NCBI GenBank assembly: GCA_036265385.1
Contig: DATAPD010000015.1
Coordinates: 124,001 to 188,000, forward strand
Direction: 5' to 3'
Source: DATAPD01 sp036265385
Lineage (GTDB): Bacteria > Acidobacteriota > Terriglobia > Terriglobales > Acidobacteriaceae
Length of the DNA stretch: 64,000 nt
The notes under the pieces are model-generated. The model did no database searches. It saw only the letters and a list, made by a program, of their open reading frames with translations, and was not told where the DNA came from. The position numbers and the translations under genes are program-made. Within the stretch, counting starts at the first letter, position 1. Each line of letters begins with the position of its first letter. Positions 37,501-46,593 of the stretch are shown piece after piece.

Positions 37501-37596
37501 TTCGAGCGCATTGATAGCATCCACACGCGGCAAAAGGCGCTTAATTTCGCGTTCATTCTTGGTCCCGAAGACCTTGGCTACAAGAGAGTTAATCAA
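34594..37596 (-). CDS. secA: Preprotein translocase ATPase SecA
   Basis: Drives Sec-dependent export. A 1000-residue protein with Walker A [14 protein letters not shown] near residue 128, [14 protein letters not shown], Walker B region [15 protein letters not shown] near residue 225, the [20 protein letters not shown] helicase motif, and a C-terminal zinc SEC-C motif ([16 protein letters not shown]). Length is above E. coli's 901 because of internal insertions and a Gly-rich linker. Monocistronic except perhaps for the RsbRD-like gene. Confidence 0.97.
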   Translation of the reverse strand: [1000 protein letters not shown]

Positions 37597-37769
37597 ATGA
37601 AAATCCTTCGGAGAGGCCCCTCACCGGCATGACAGCGGATGGCACACAACCGCCCCGCTATTGAGCCTAGCATATTCGATGCGCAACGAGGAGCATCCGG
37701 CGCACCAGGTTTGTTTTCCTGAACATTGGCCACGCCTGCTGCGTGCCTGTATCATTCGCCCCAGTAAAT

Positions 37770-40553
37770 ATGCCCACGTTCTATGACCAGTTCAAGGAGT
37801 CTGCCCGGCAATTTCCCGACAATGTAGCGCTCGAGATTCAGCGGCAGGACCGGGTCGACTCTGTCACTTATGCCGAGCTTACCCGCATGGCTGAGAGCGT
37901 GGGAAGGTGGGTCTCCGAACGTGTCCAGCGCCAGTCAAGAGTAGCTATTCTTGCCGCCAATCATCCCCGCTGGGTCGCTGCATACCTCGGCGCGATCGCT
38001 TCCGGTTGTACTGTCGTCCCACTTGATACCGCATTGCACGCCGACCAGATCGGCAAGCTGCTCAAAAATGCCGAAGCGACTCTTCTCTTTTGTGATGCCA
38101 AGCGTCTACCTCTCGCGCACGAAGCATCGCAGGGGCTTCAGATTCAACTTGTCTTAACCGAAAAGTCCCAAGCTCCCGAAGCCAAGTCTCTGCCCGATTG
38201 TGATGCAATGTTCGACGCGGGACCGGGGAACTTCCAGGCAGCCTCTGCAGCCGAGGACGATCTGGCGGCGCTGCTTTACACCTCTGGCACTACCGCCGAT
38301 CCCAAAGGTGTCATGCTCACGCATGGCAATCTGCTGGGAGAAGTAAATGCCGTCTTCGGTCTACTCAAGATCGGCTCGACCGACGCAGTTCTCGGAATCC
38401 TTCCAATGTTCCACGTCCTCGCTCAGATGGCCAACCTCATGTTGCCTCTGGTTAAAGGCGCTCGCGTCGTCTATCTGGAAACTCTAAATACCACGGAATT
38501 GCTTCGAGCTCTGCAGGAACGGAACATCACTGCATTCGCAGTTGTCCCACAGTTTTTCTATCTGATTCACGAAAAAATATTCAAGGAAGTAAATAAGCGC
38601 GGCGCCATCGCAAGCTCCATCCTTGGTTTCCTAATCAAAGTTAACCTTTTTCTGCGTCGCTTCGGCCTCAACGCAGGAAGACTCTTCTTTGGCAAAATCC
38701 ATGCCACGTTCGGCAAGAAGATGCGATACCTCGTGACTGGCGGCTCGCGCTTCGAACCTTCCATCGCCCGCGACTTCCAGGCCTTCGGTATCGACATTCT
38801 CAACGCCTACGGCCTGACCGAAACCTGCGCAGCCGCTTTCCTCAATCCTCCGGGACATGTAGTGATCGGCTCGGTAGGTCCGCCATTGCCGACCATCGAA
38901 GGAAAGATTTTCGACCCTCAACTTTCGGAAGAGGGTGGCCCTCCGGTTGGCGAGATCTTGATTCGGGGCCCCATCGTCACGAAGGGCTATTGGAATCGCC
39001 CGGATGCCACCGCCGAAGCATTAAAGGATGGCTGGCTTTACACCGGAGATCTCGGTTACTTCGACTCTCGCGGCAATCTATTCATCACTGGGCGAAAGAA
39101 AGAAATCATCGTTCTCGCCAATGGCAAGAACATCTATCCCGAAGAGATCGAAGCTCACTACCTCAAGGCGCCGTCGATCAAAGAGATGTGCGTCATGAGT
39201 ATGGAAGCCACGCCTGGCGATCCAACCTCCGAACGGCTTTATGCCGTGGTCGTACCCAATTTCGACGCACTCAAAGAGCGCAAAGTCGTAAATGCCAAGG
39301 AGGTGATACGTTGGGAAATTGAAGGCCTCTCTCACCAGATCGCGTCCACTAAACGAATCGGCGCGTACGAAATCTGGCAGGACGATTTGCCTCGCACAAC
39401 GACACGTAAACTAAAGCGATTTGAAATCGAAAAGCGTGTTCGCGCTAACCAGGGCAAGCATAAAGATGAAGATGCTGACGTTCCTTCGCAAAAACCACTC
39501 ACCGCCGAAGACGAGGCATGGCTCGCCAGAACTGAGGTGCAACGCGCACTGAGTGTCATTCGCGAATCCGCCTCGAAAGCTCCTGAAAAGTTCCGCCCAG
39601 ACGATAACCTCGAACTTGATCTGGGACTCGATTCCATGCAACGTGTCGAGTTGCTAGTAGCTCTGGAACAGCAATTGGGTGGGGATGTCGAAGAATCCCA
39701 GCTCGCCGAGATTTATACCCTTCGCCAACTCGTCGATGCTGTCCTCGAAAGCGCGGCCAGTGGAAAAGTGCGTAGCACGACTCGACAGCAGTTTGCTGGC
39801 TGGCAAGCCGTGCTTGCGGAAGAACCCGAGGATCCGGAAGTCCGCCAAGTAGCAACTCCAAGACGTGTCATCGATACATGTCTTTATCTCTTTTCGCGAG
39901 TTATGCAAGTATTTGCTCGCGACCGATTTCACTTGCAAGTCAGCGGTCTGGAAAAGCTGCCGCCAAAAGGTCCATACATCATCGCTTCGAATCACCAGGG
40001 ATATCTTGACCCTGTCATCCTCAGCTCTGTCCTGCCCGAAAAAATCTTCCGCCAGCTGTTCGCGGTAGGCACGAGCGACATCTTCGGCTCCGGCTTGATG
40101 CGAAAACTGGCACGCTACATCCGCGTTGTGGTTGTCGACCCCGACGTAAACCTCATCCCCGCTATGCGCGCGGGAGCCTACGGGTTGCGCCATGGCCGCA
40201 TCTTGATTCTCTATCCCGAAGGCGAACGCAGCATCGATGGCACACCGAAAGTTTTCAAGAAAGGCGCAGCGATTCTTTCCATTCACCTGCAAGCGCCCAT
40301 CGTTCCTGTGGCCATCGAAGGTTTTTATGAAGCATGGCCTCGAGGAAAGAAGTTCTTCCAGAAATTCGCTCGCCTGAAGATCACCTTCGGCGATCCCATC
40401 ATTCCGCCGCCAGAGTCAGCCGCTTCCGAAAAAGCGTACGAACAACTAACCGCCGAACTGCGCGCCCGTGTCGTTGAAATGTGGGAGCAACTGCAGGACA
40501 GTCGGAACAGTACCACACAAGCCGTGCAACCGCACTCAGCCGCCGCCGACTGA
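37770..40553 (+). CDS. Acyl-CoA/ACP ligase - acyl carrier - PlsC acyltransferase fusion
   Basis: A 927-residue three-part enzyme. Residues about 1-560 are an AMP-dependent fatty acyl ligase (LLYTSGTTADPKGVML near 167, YTGDLG near 424). Residues about 590-660 are an acyl carrier domain with the phosphopantetheine serine in LGLDSMQR near 617. Residues about 720-900 are a PlsC-type acyltransferase with NHQGYLD (HX4D) near 740 and EGERS near 817. It probably activates free fatty acids, loads them on its own carrier and transfers them to a lysophospholipid. Domain order is reversed from E. coli Aas (PlsC first), and the carrier is built in. Start ATG at 37770; GTG at 37743 is possible. Confidence 0.9.
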   Translation: MPTFYDQFKESARQFPDNVALEIQRQDRVDSVTYAELTRMAESVGRWVSERVQRQSRVAILAANHPRWVAAYLGAIASGCTVVPLDTALHADQIGKLLKNAEATLLFCDAKRLPLAHEASQGLQIQLVLTEKSQAPEAKSLPDCDAMFDAGPGNFQAASAAEDDLAALLYTSGTTADPKGVMLTHGNLLGEVNAVFGLLKIGSTDAVLGILPMFHVLAQMANLMLPLVKGARVVYLETLNTTELLRALQERNITAFAVVPQFFYLIHEKIFKEVNKRGAIASSILGFLIKVNLFLRRFGLNAGRLFFGKIHATFGKKMRYLVTGGSRFEPSIARDFQAFGIDILNAYGLTETCAAAFLNPPGHVVIGSVGPPLPTIEGKIFDPQLSEEGGPPVGEILIRGPIVTKGYWNRPDATAEALKDGWLYTGDLGYFDSRGNLFITGRKKEIIVLANGKNIYPEEIEAHYLKAPSIKEMCVMSMEATPGDPTSERLYAVVVPNFDALKERKVVNAKEVIRWEIEGLSHQIASTKRIGAYEIWQDDLPRTTTRKLKRFEIEKRVRANQGKHKDEDADVPSQKPLTAEDEAWLARTEVQRALSVIRESASKAPEKFRPDDNLELDLGLDSMQRVELLVALEQQLGGDVEESQLAEIYTLRQLVDAVLESAASGKVRSTTRQQFAGWQAVLAEEPEDPEVRQVATPRRVIDTCLYLFSRVMQVFARDRFHLQVSGLEKLPPKGPYIIASNHQGYLDPVILSSVLPEKIFRQLFAVGTSDIFGSGLMRKLARYIRVVVVDPDVNLIPAMRAGAYGLRHGRILILYPEGERSIDGTPKVFKKGAAILSIHLQAPIVPVAIEGFYEAWPRGKKFFQKFARLKITFGDPIIPPPESAASEKAYEQLTAELRARVVEMWEQLQDSRNSTTQAVQPHSAAAD

Positions 40554-40597
40554 ACCATGACGTTCGTTTTACCCGCGCCAGAGGACCGTACATGTGG

Positions 40598-40650
40598 CGT
40601 CATCCCGAACGCTCGCGCACTCTCCAGCGAGCGGAGGGATCTCGCGCGCA
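40598..40650. repeat. Dispersed palindromic repeat, copy A
   Basis: CGTCATCCCGAACGC ... GCGGAGGGATCTCGCGCG, an imperfect palindrome. Related copies occur at 46594-46646, 58689-58765 and, more diverged, 52931-53001. Confidence 0.65.
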
Positions 40651-40712
40651 CCACCAGTAATCGGCTACCCACGGTCATGCCGATGCCTCAAGCCTGACGC
40701 CTACAGCCGTTC

Positions 40713-41636
40713 CTACTTCGCTCTGGGATGCGTCTGGTCATAGACCTGAAGAACATGCTTCATCGAGAGCTGCGTGTAGCGCTGCGTGGTCGCTAATCGT
40801 TCGTGCCCCAGCAACTCCTGAATCGCGCGCAGGTCAGCCCCCTCTTCCAACAGGTGTGTCCCAAATGCGTGCCGCAGCGTGTGTGGATGAACATCCGGCG
40901 ACAAGCCCTTGGCCACCGCAATCTTCTTCACAATCCTGCCAACACTGCGCGTCGTAATCCGTCCCCCGCGATGATTGATCAGCAGTGCCGCAGTACTCTT
41001 GCCAGATCCCGCTAGCAACTTCTGCCGCGCAGGAAGATACTCGGCGAGTGCCGACGCAGCCGTTCCCACAAATGGGACATAACGCTCTTTCTTGCCTTTA
41101 CCGCGAATTAGGATCATTTCTGCGCTAGTCCGCACATCCTCGAGATTGATTCCGACCAGTTCCGAATTGCGAATCCCGCATCCGTACAGAAGCTCCAGTA
41201 TCAATCGATCACGCTCTGGAAATGCCGCAATCTCGGGCATACCGCTATCAAGTACGGTGTTTACTTCTTCGATTGTCGGCACGCGTGGCAATTTCTTTGG
41301 GATTTTCGGCGTAGATACCAGCTTTGCGGGATTTAGTTCCACCACACCTTCTTGCGCCAGCCAACGATACATGGACCGCACCGCAGCCAAGGCTCGCGCA
41401 ACGGAAGTCTTGCTCAACCCCTTCTCATACAGATGAGACAAAAAACCACGGATCGCGACATGATCAATGCTTTTCCAATTGCGCGGTCCGACGTAAACAG
41501 CAAAAGCGTCAAGATCGCCCGCATACGCCTTAATCGTATGCGCTGAGGCGTTTCTCTCGCGAAGCACGCGCAAGAATTCATCGATCGATTTCTCAGCCGG
41601 CGTGCGCTTCGAGTTCTTTTTCGTGTCGGCCATCAT
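40713..41636 (-). CDS. xerC: Tyrosine recombinase (XerC/XerD family), copy 1
   Basis: A 307-residue site-specific recombinase. The N-terminal SAM-like core-binding domain covers residues about 15-100. The catalytic tetrad is seen as GCGIRNSEL (Arg), a central Lys (GKGKKERYV), HTLRH (His-x-x-Arg), LLGHERL and the nucleophile in TTQRYTQLS. The xerC label rests on order and resemblance and could be exchanged with the neighbour. Together they would resolve chromosome dimers at dif. Confidence 0.85.
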   Translation of the reverse strand: MMADTKKNSKRTPAEKSIDEFLRVLRERNASAHTIKAYAGDLDAFAVYVGPRNWKSIDHVAIRGFLSHLYEKGLSKTSVARALAAVRSMYRWLAQEGVVELNPAKLVSTPKIPKKLPRVPTIEEVNTVLDSGMPEIAAFPERDRLILELLYGCGIRNSELVGINLEDVRTSAEMILIRGKGKKERYVPFVGTAASALAEYLPARQKLLAGSGKSTAALLINHRGGRITTRSVGRIVKKIAVAKGLSPDVHPHTLRHAFGTHLLEEGADLRAIQELLGHERLATTQRYTQLSMKHVLQVYDQTHPRAK

Positions 41637-41655
41637 CGAAATATCAGGTGAACCT

Positions 41656-41697
41656 CAAAATTGCCAATTGCCAATTGGCAATCAGCAATCGCAAATT
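41656..41697. repeat. Short degenerate TTGCCAAT repeat tract
   Basis: The xer intergenic stretch runs ATTGCCAATTGCCAATTGGC, then AATCAGCAATCGCAAAT: overlapping 7-8-base units (TTGCCAA and its inverse). A similar tract is at 59970-60045. Confidence 0.6.
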
Positions 41698-42620
41698 TAT
41701 CTTCTTGCCTTCGCCCTCGGATGATGCTTCTTATAAACGTTTCTGAGCCGATCCAGTGCCAAATGCGTGTACACCTGCGTCGTAGAGATGTCCGAATGCC
41801 CGAGGATGGTCTGCACGGTCCGCAGATCCGCACCATTCTCGATCATATGCGTCGCGCACGAATGCCGCAGCATGTGCGGAGACGCCGACCTCTTTGCTCC
41901 TGCTGACGCCGACTTCACCATCTGCCACACACGCTGCCTCGTTAGCCTATGACCGCCACGCGCAACAAATAGAATCGGAGAACTCTTCGCTCCGCTAAGC
42001 GCTGGCCTGGCCTCGCTCAAATAGATCGTCAAAGCGTCCTGCGCGGACTTCCCCAGTGGCACCATCCGCTCCTTATCACTTTTACCGCGCACGAGCATGT
42101 ACCCCATTTCGAGTTTCAGGTCTTCGAGCTTTGCGTTCGTGATTTCCGAAACGCGTAGCGCGCCTGCATAAAATACTTCCAACATCGCGCGATCTCTAAT
42201 CGCAATCGCAGCGCCAAGCTTCGATTGCCTCGCCGCTTTCGGAGACGCCAGCATCTGCTCCATCTCGTCCCGGGCCAAAGACTTCGGCAATACTTTCCAT
42301 TGTTTTGGCGAATCGATATTCAAGGTTGGGTCGTGCCCGATTTTTTCGTCAATCAGCAGATGCCGATACAAATGCCGCAATGCCGAAAGCTTTCTCCCCA
42401 CCGACCGCCCATCTACACCGTTGCCAAACAATTCCTGGATGAACGCGCGCACATCGTCTCGCCGCGCCGTGCCCAGCACCCGCTTCTTCTTTTCGAGAAA
42501 ATCCGCGAACTGGCAGATGTCGGTGGTGTATGCGGAGATGCTCAATGGCGCGAGTCCCTTCTCGACCTTCAAGTAATCGAGAAACGAAGACATCACTCGC
42601 GCATTGGCGTCCGATCTCAT
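41697..42620 (-). CDS. xerD: Tyrosine recombinase (XerC/XerD family), copy 2
   Basis: A 307-residue site-specific recombinase of the same family as its neighbour, 60 bases apart and on the same strand. It shows YAGALRVSEI (Arg), GKSDKERMVPLGK (Lys), HMLRHSCATH and LGHSDISTTQVYTHL with the nucleophilic Tyr. A short intergenic tract of interrupted TTGCCAAT units lies between the two genes. The pair probably acts together at dif on the chromosome. The xerD assignment is tentative. Confidence 0.85.
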   Translation of the reverse strand: MRSDANARVMSSFLDYLKVEKGLAPLSISAYTTDICQFADFLEKKKRVLGTARRDDVRAFIQELFGNGVDGRSVGRKLSALRHLYRHLLIDEKIGHDPTLNIDSPKQWKVLPKSLARDEMEQMLASPKAARQSKLGAAIAIRDRAMLEVFYAGALRVSEITNAKLEDLKLEMGYMLVRGKSDKERMVPLGKSAQDALTIYLSEARPALSGAKSSPILFVARGGHRLTRQRVWQMVKSASAGAKRSASPHMLRHSCATHMIENGADLRTVQTILGHSDISTTQVYTHLALDRLRNVYKKHHPRAKARR

Positions 42621-42639
42621 GAGGGACTTCCGATGGAGA

Positions 42640-42658
42640 GACGGGCGCCTCGCCCGTC
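42640..42658. repeat. Hairpin repeat upstream of xerD
   Basis: Perfect 8-base stem GACGGGCG / CGCCCGTC with a CCT loop. It lies 20 bases before the minus-strand xerD start. Of the REP-like type common between acidobacterial genes; may stabilise or terminate transcripts. Confidence 0.6.
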
Positions 42659-42783
42659 CTAGAAAAATTAGCCTACAGAACGTTATCGGACTCTAACAGT
42701 GCATATTCGTGTGCCGAATACGTTCCTGGACCGTTTTTCCTGAGTGCTGAATGCCTGACTCGCGATCGAATCGCAACTGGGTC

Positions 42784-43509
42784 TCAAACTAAATCGCCAC
42801 CCTCCACCGCACCCAGCACCTCCCTCGCGTACATCGCGCCCTCAGGCGTTTCTTCGTGTTTGAAGTATGCGAACACGTCCCGACCCGCTGCGAGGTGTCC
42901 TTGAATACGATCGATCATTGCTTTTCGCTCGTCCGGCGGATAGGTCGGCTTCCTGAATCGGTAGTACACGAACGACCCAGTCACGACCTCTGGTGTCGTC
43001 CTCTCTTCCGTTTCGGCGATACAAAGCGCCGCACCGTACTTGCGCAAGGTCTCGTATATGTCTTCTGTCCACCACGACTCATGGCGGAACTCAAACGATA
43101 CTGGCATACGCCTGGGTAACGAGATCAGAAATGTCTCAAGCACTTCCCGATCCGCTTTCATATTTGGTGGAAGTTGAAACAAAACAGGCCCCAGGCGCTG
43201 AGCTGCCGCCAACGGTTCAATCGTTCCCAAAAACCGGGACACAAATTCCTCTATGTTCTTTAGGCGCTTGATGTGCGTGATCACCTGGTGCGCTTTGATG
43301 GTGAACTTGAAGGTCGACGGAGTTTCGGCCATCCAGTTCGCGAGCGTAGTTTCTTTTACAAGTTGCCGGAATGTGAAGTTCACTTCGACAGCATTCAGCT
43401 GCGTTGCGTAAAAATTCAGAAACTTTTTCTGTGCAAGTTTCTGCGGATAGAACTCCGGCTTCCAACTCGGATAAGCCCATCCCGACGTGCCTACATACAG
43501 CTGCGCCAT
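42784..43509 (-). CDS. DUF72 family protein
   Basis: A 241-residue TIM-barrel protein of the DUF72 (YecE) family, of unknown activity, possibly a sugar- or nucleic-acid-related hydrolase. The N-terminus MAQLYVGTSGWAYPSWKPEFYP and central VSFEFRHESWW are the family hallmarks; the C-terminus has FAYFKHEETPEGAMYA. It is directly downstream of the LigD polymerase gene (8-base gap) and probably cotranscribed, which hints at a DNA-repair link but does not prove it. Confidence 0.9.
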   Translation of the reverse strand: MAQLYVGTSGWAYPSWKPEFYPQKLAQKKFLNFYATQLNAVEVNFTFRQLVKETTLANWMAETPSTFKFTIKAHQVITHIKRLKNIEEFVSRFLGTIEPLAAAQRLGPVLFQLPPNMKADREVLETFLISLPRRMPVSFEFRHESWWTEDIYETLRKYGAALCIAETEERTTPEVVTGSFVYYRFRKPTYPPDERKAMIDRIQGHLAAGRDVFAYFKHEETPEGAMYAREVLGAVEGGDLV

Positions 43510-43517
43510 GTCTCGGA

Positions 43518-44579
43518 TTATAGCTTTCGTGATTTGTTGGCGGCTCCGCTCTTGCCAGCGCGAGAAGCCTTCTTGTGAGTGGTTTTCTTTCGAGCTTGAC
43601 GATCCATTTCTTCTTCTTCGGCCGATGCTGCCAATTCGATGGGTTCAGCCGTGGCGGCCCGCGCCATCTTCCGTGGATCGGGTAGTTGCTGTTTCAACGT
43701 AAGCACCGGCTCATGCAAGTCACCCATTTTTTCCGTGCGCTTTACTACCTCCGGCGCCTCGAACACCAACACACTCGCATCCTTTTTCTTAAATGCCCGC
43801 TCCACCTCATCCCACGTAACTGGAGTCGATACAGTCGGATGTTCTCTCGCGCGCAAGGAATATACGGAAACTGTCGTCTTGTGCTCGTCGTTCTGGCTCC
43901 AATCCACAAAGACTTTCCCGGTACGCAGCTCTTTTTTCATTTCCGAAACAATCAGCCCCTTGTGGGCATCTTCGAGGACGCGCGCGACCGCATGAGCGAA
44001 TTCCTTCGTTTCGTCATAATCGGTCGGAGTGTTTAGCGGAACGTACACCTGCAGCCCCTTCGAGCCGGATGTTTTCGGGAAGCTCTTCAATCCCCAGTGC
44101 TCAAACATCTCGCGCAGCCAAAGCCCGACTTCCGCACATTGCACAATGTTGGCGGGTGCGCCGGGGTCAAGGTCGAACACCATCATGGTCGGACAACCAA
44201 CTTCTTTCGCCAGCGCGAGCGACGGATGAATTTCAAGCGATGCCAGGTTCGCCAGCCACACCAGCGTCGGCAGATCATCCACCAGCAGAAAATTGATATT
44301 GCGATGGTTGTGCCGGCTCCAGATCGCCGAGGTCTTGACCCACTCAGGCCGATGTTTCGGCGCATTCTTTTCGTAAAAAAACTCGCCGTCCACGCCGTCC
44401 GGATAGCGTTTCATCGTCACCGCGCGCCCACGCAGATGTGGTAGCAACACCGGCGCGATACGGGCATAAAAATCGATGACCTGACCTTTTGCAAACCCGG
44501 TCGCGGGATATAGCACCTTATCCAGGTTCGAAAGATTTAGCCGCTTTCCCTCAACCTCAACAACCTGCGTTTGACCCAA
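43518..44579 (-). CDS. ligD: LigD polymerase-domain protein (NHEJ primase-polymerase)
   Basis: A 353-residue stand-alone archaeo-eukaryotic primase-type polymerase of the LigD family, used in Ku-dependent end joining to fill or trim breaks. Residues 1-290 cover the domain: LNLSNLDKVLYPATGFAKG at the start, the metal-binding MVFDLDPG near residue 140, TSGSKGLQVYVPL (near residue 170). The C-terminal 60 residues are a Lys/Ala-rich basic tail (KKTTHKKASRAGKSG). No ligase or phosphoesterase domain is fused, and no ku gene is in the window. Confidence 0.9.
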   Translation of the reverse strand: MGQTQVVEVEGKRLNLSNLDKVLYPATGFAKGQVIDFYARIAPVLLPHLRGRAVTMKRYPDGVDGEFFYEKNAPKHRPEWVKTSAIWSRHNHRNINFLLVDDLPTLVWLANLASLEIHPSLALAKEVGCPTMMVFDLDPGAPANIVQCAEVGLWLREMFEHWGLKSFPKTSGSKGLQVYVPLNTPTDYDETKEFAHAVARVLEDAHKGLIVSEMKKELRTGKVFVDWSQNDEHKTTVSVYSLRAREHPTVSTPVTWDEVERAFKKKDASVLVFEAPEVVKRTEKMGDLHEPVLTLKQQLPDPRKMARAATAEPIELAASAEEEEMDRQARKKTTHKKASRAGKSGAANKSRKL

Positions 44580-44808
44580 ACAATTTCTCCAATCTCACAC
44601 GCTGAACGCGTCTCGCACTGTTGCTGACCAACGACTGATGACCAACGAGCACCCTGGGTTGTTTGCCTTTAGCAATACGAATTCGAATACTCACGGCTAG
44701 TCTGCGCTCTTCGCGCGATTTTCGTGCTCTTTGCGTTTGAGGTCCTTTTAGCCAAAACGGAACCAATGCCCGACGTAGTATAGTGGCCCGCTGCTCCTCG
44801 GAGATTCC

Positions 44809-46467
44809 ATGCCCACTTCTCGCCGCGAATTTCTGTACGGACTTAGCTCTGCCGCTGCTTTTGTTTGGTTGCCCATAGATCGATCCGAACCAGATCTTAT
44901 CCTTTACAACGCCAATGTCTGGACCGTGAGCCCGCGTCAGCCTCGAGCACAGGCAATCGCAATCTCCAACGGAAGATTCCTTGCCAGCGGCACCAACGAG
45001 GAAATCCTCGCCCTCGCAGCCGGTAGTCCCAAGAAAATCGATCTCGGCGGGAAAACTGTTCTCCCTGGCTTCATCGACGCTCACTCGCATCCTGCGCAGG
45101 CCGGACTCGCTCATCTGCGCATGGTCGACTGCGACCTTCGATCGATCGCCGATATCCTGAAAGCCCTACGCGAGCGCGCAGCAAAAACCCCTCCTGGCGC
45201 TTGGGTTCTCGGCTTTAAATATGACGACACGAAAACGGCTGAAGGCCGTCCACTCACACTCAAAGATCTCGACGAAGCCGTCCCTGACCACCCAGTCTTC
45301 GTAGAACATCGAGGCGGTCACACTGCATGGACGAACTCTCTCGCACTCAAAACGGCCAAAGTGGACGAGAACACGCCCGACCCTCGCGGCGGCAAATTCG
45401 ATCGCGATCCGTCAACCGGTAAACTCGACGGCCATGTCCGCGAGACGGCCAAAGAATTCTTTACCAAACTCTTCCCAGGCTTTACACGTGAAGACCACCG
45501 CGAAGGCGTCAAACTCATTTCCAAGATGATGTCACGCACTGGAATTACCTCTGTCACCGACGCTAGCGGCACTCCCGACGACCTTCGCGCGTATCAGGAT
45601 GCGCGAGACGCAGGCGATCTTTCCGTTCGCGTGTACTGCCACATCTACAACGCCTTCATGGACCAGATGCTTGCGGCCGGGATACACACCGGCCTCGGCG
45701 ATGAATGGGTCAAGGTCGGGGCACAGAAATGCGTTTGCGATGGATCCATTTCGGAGCGAACAGCTCGCCTCTCTCAGTCTTACATTGGACGCCCAAATGA
45801 CTTCGGCATTCTCGTCACGGACGAGGAACACCTCTACGCTCTCTCCCGCAAAGCTCATGAATCTGGCTGGCAACTCGGCACACACGCCAATGGAGACGTC
45901 GGTATCGACACGACCCTGCGCGTCTACGAACGCCTGCAAAAAGAAATGCCACGGAAAGATCCTCGCTATCGCCTCGAGCATTGCACGGTCATCAACGACT
46001 CACTAGTCGCTCGCATCAAGGCGCTCGGCGCCATTCCCACGCCGTTCTCAACCTATGCCTACTATCACGGTGAAAAAATGAAGGAGTACGGCGCCGATCG
46101 CGTGAACAACATGTTCGCTCTCCGTACTTTCCTCGATGCTGGCATTCGGCCTACGCAGGCGTCCGACTATCCGCCCGGTCCCTTCGAACCCATGATGGCG
46201 CTGCGCTCTGAAGTAACGCGCACCGACGCGAAGGGCAACGTCTGGGGCGCGAAGCAGCGCGTGAGTGTTGAGGAAGCAATCCGTGTCGGCACGATCAACG
46301 GCGCCTTCGCTTCTTACGAGGAAAACATCAAGGGCTCAATCGAACCGGGCAAGCTCGCCGATCTTGTCGTCCTAGGACAAGATCCATTCAAAGTCGACCC
46401 AATGGAACTGATCAACATTCCTGTTGAGCGCACGATGGCCGGTGGGAAGTGGGTGTGGGAGAGCTGA
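44809..46467 (+). CDS. Exported amidohydrolase (YtcJ-like)
   Basis: A 552-residue metal-dependent amidohydrolase of the YtcJ/AdeC-like group. The N-terminus MPTSRREFLYGLSSAAAF resembles a Tat signal. Metal-site motif LPGFIDAHSHP near residues 85-95, a catalytic HANGDVG near 362 and the HCTVIND His near 390. Substrate unknown; relatives act on formamides and exoenzyme-type amides. The start is the first ATG, without a strong SD. Confidence 0.85.
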   Translation: MPTSRREFLYGLSSAAAFVWLPIDRSEPDLILYNANVWTVSPRQPRAQAIAISNGRFLASGTNEEILALAAGSPKKIDLGGKTVLPGFIDAHSHPAQAGLAHLRMVDCDLRSIADILKALRERAAKTPPGAWVLGFKYDDTKTAEGRPLTLKDLDEAVPDHPVFVEHRGGHTAWTNSLALKTAKVDENTPDPRGGKFDRDPSTGKLDGHVRETAKEFFTKLFPGFTREDHREGVKLISKMMSRTGITSVTDASGTPDDLRAYQDARDAGDLSVRVYCHIYNAFMDQMLAAGIHTGLGDEWVKVGAQKCVCDGSISERTARLSQSYIGRPNDFGILVTDEEHLYALSRKAHESGWQLGTHANGDVGIDTTLRVYERLQKEMPRKDPRYRLEHCTVINDSLVARIKALGAIPTPFSTYAYYHGEKMKEYGADRVNNMFALRTFLDAGIRPTQASDYPPGPFEPMMALRSEVTRTDAKGNVWGAKQRVSVEEAIRVGTINGAFASYEENIKGSIEPGKLADLVVLGQDPFKVDPMELINIPVERTMAGGKWVWES

Positions 46468-46593
46468 GTATTTTTTCCACGCTCTTCGTAAAAAGGCTTT
46501 TTCGCGGCGAAGAATCATTGCACCTTTCCATCTCATCTTGAGAAGTGCTCTTCGCGCGGAAGGATCTCTGCTTACCTTTATCCGCCCTCGTCG

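Noticed and set aside
40713..42620. Tandem tyrosine recombinases as part of a mobile element or integron
   Set aside because: No attachment sites, cargo or other mobile genes; both match housekeeping XerC/XerD in length and motifs.
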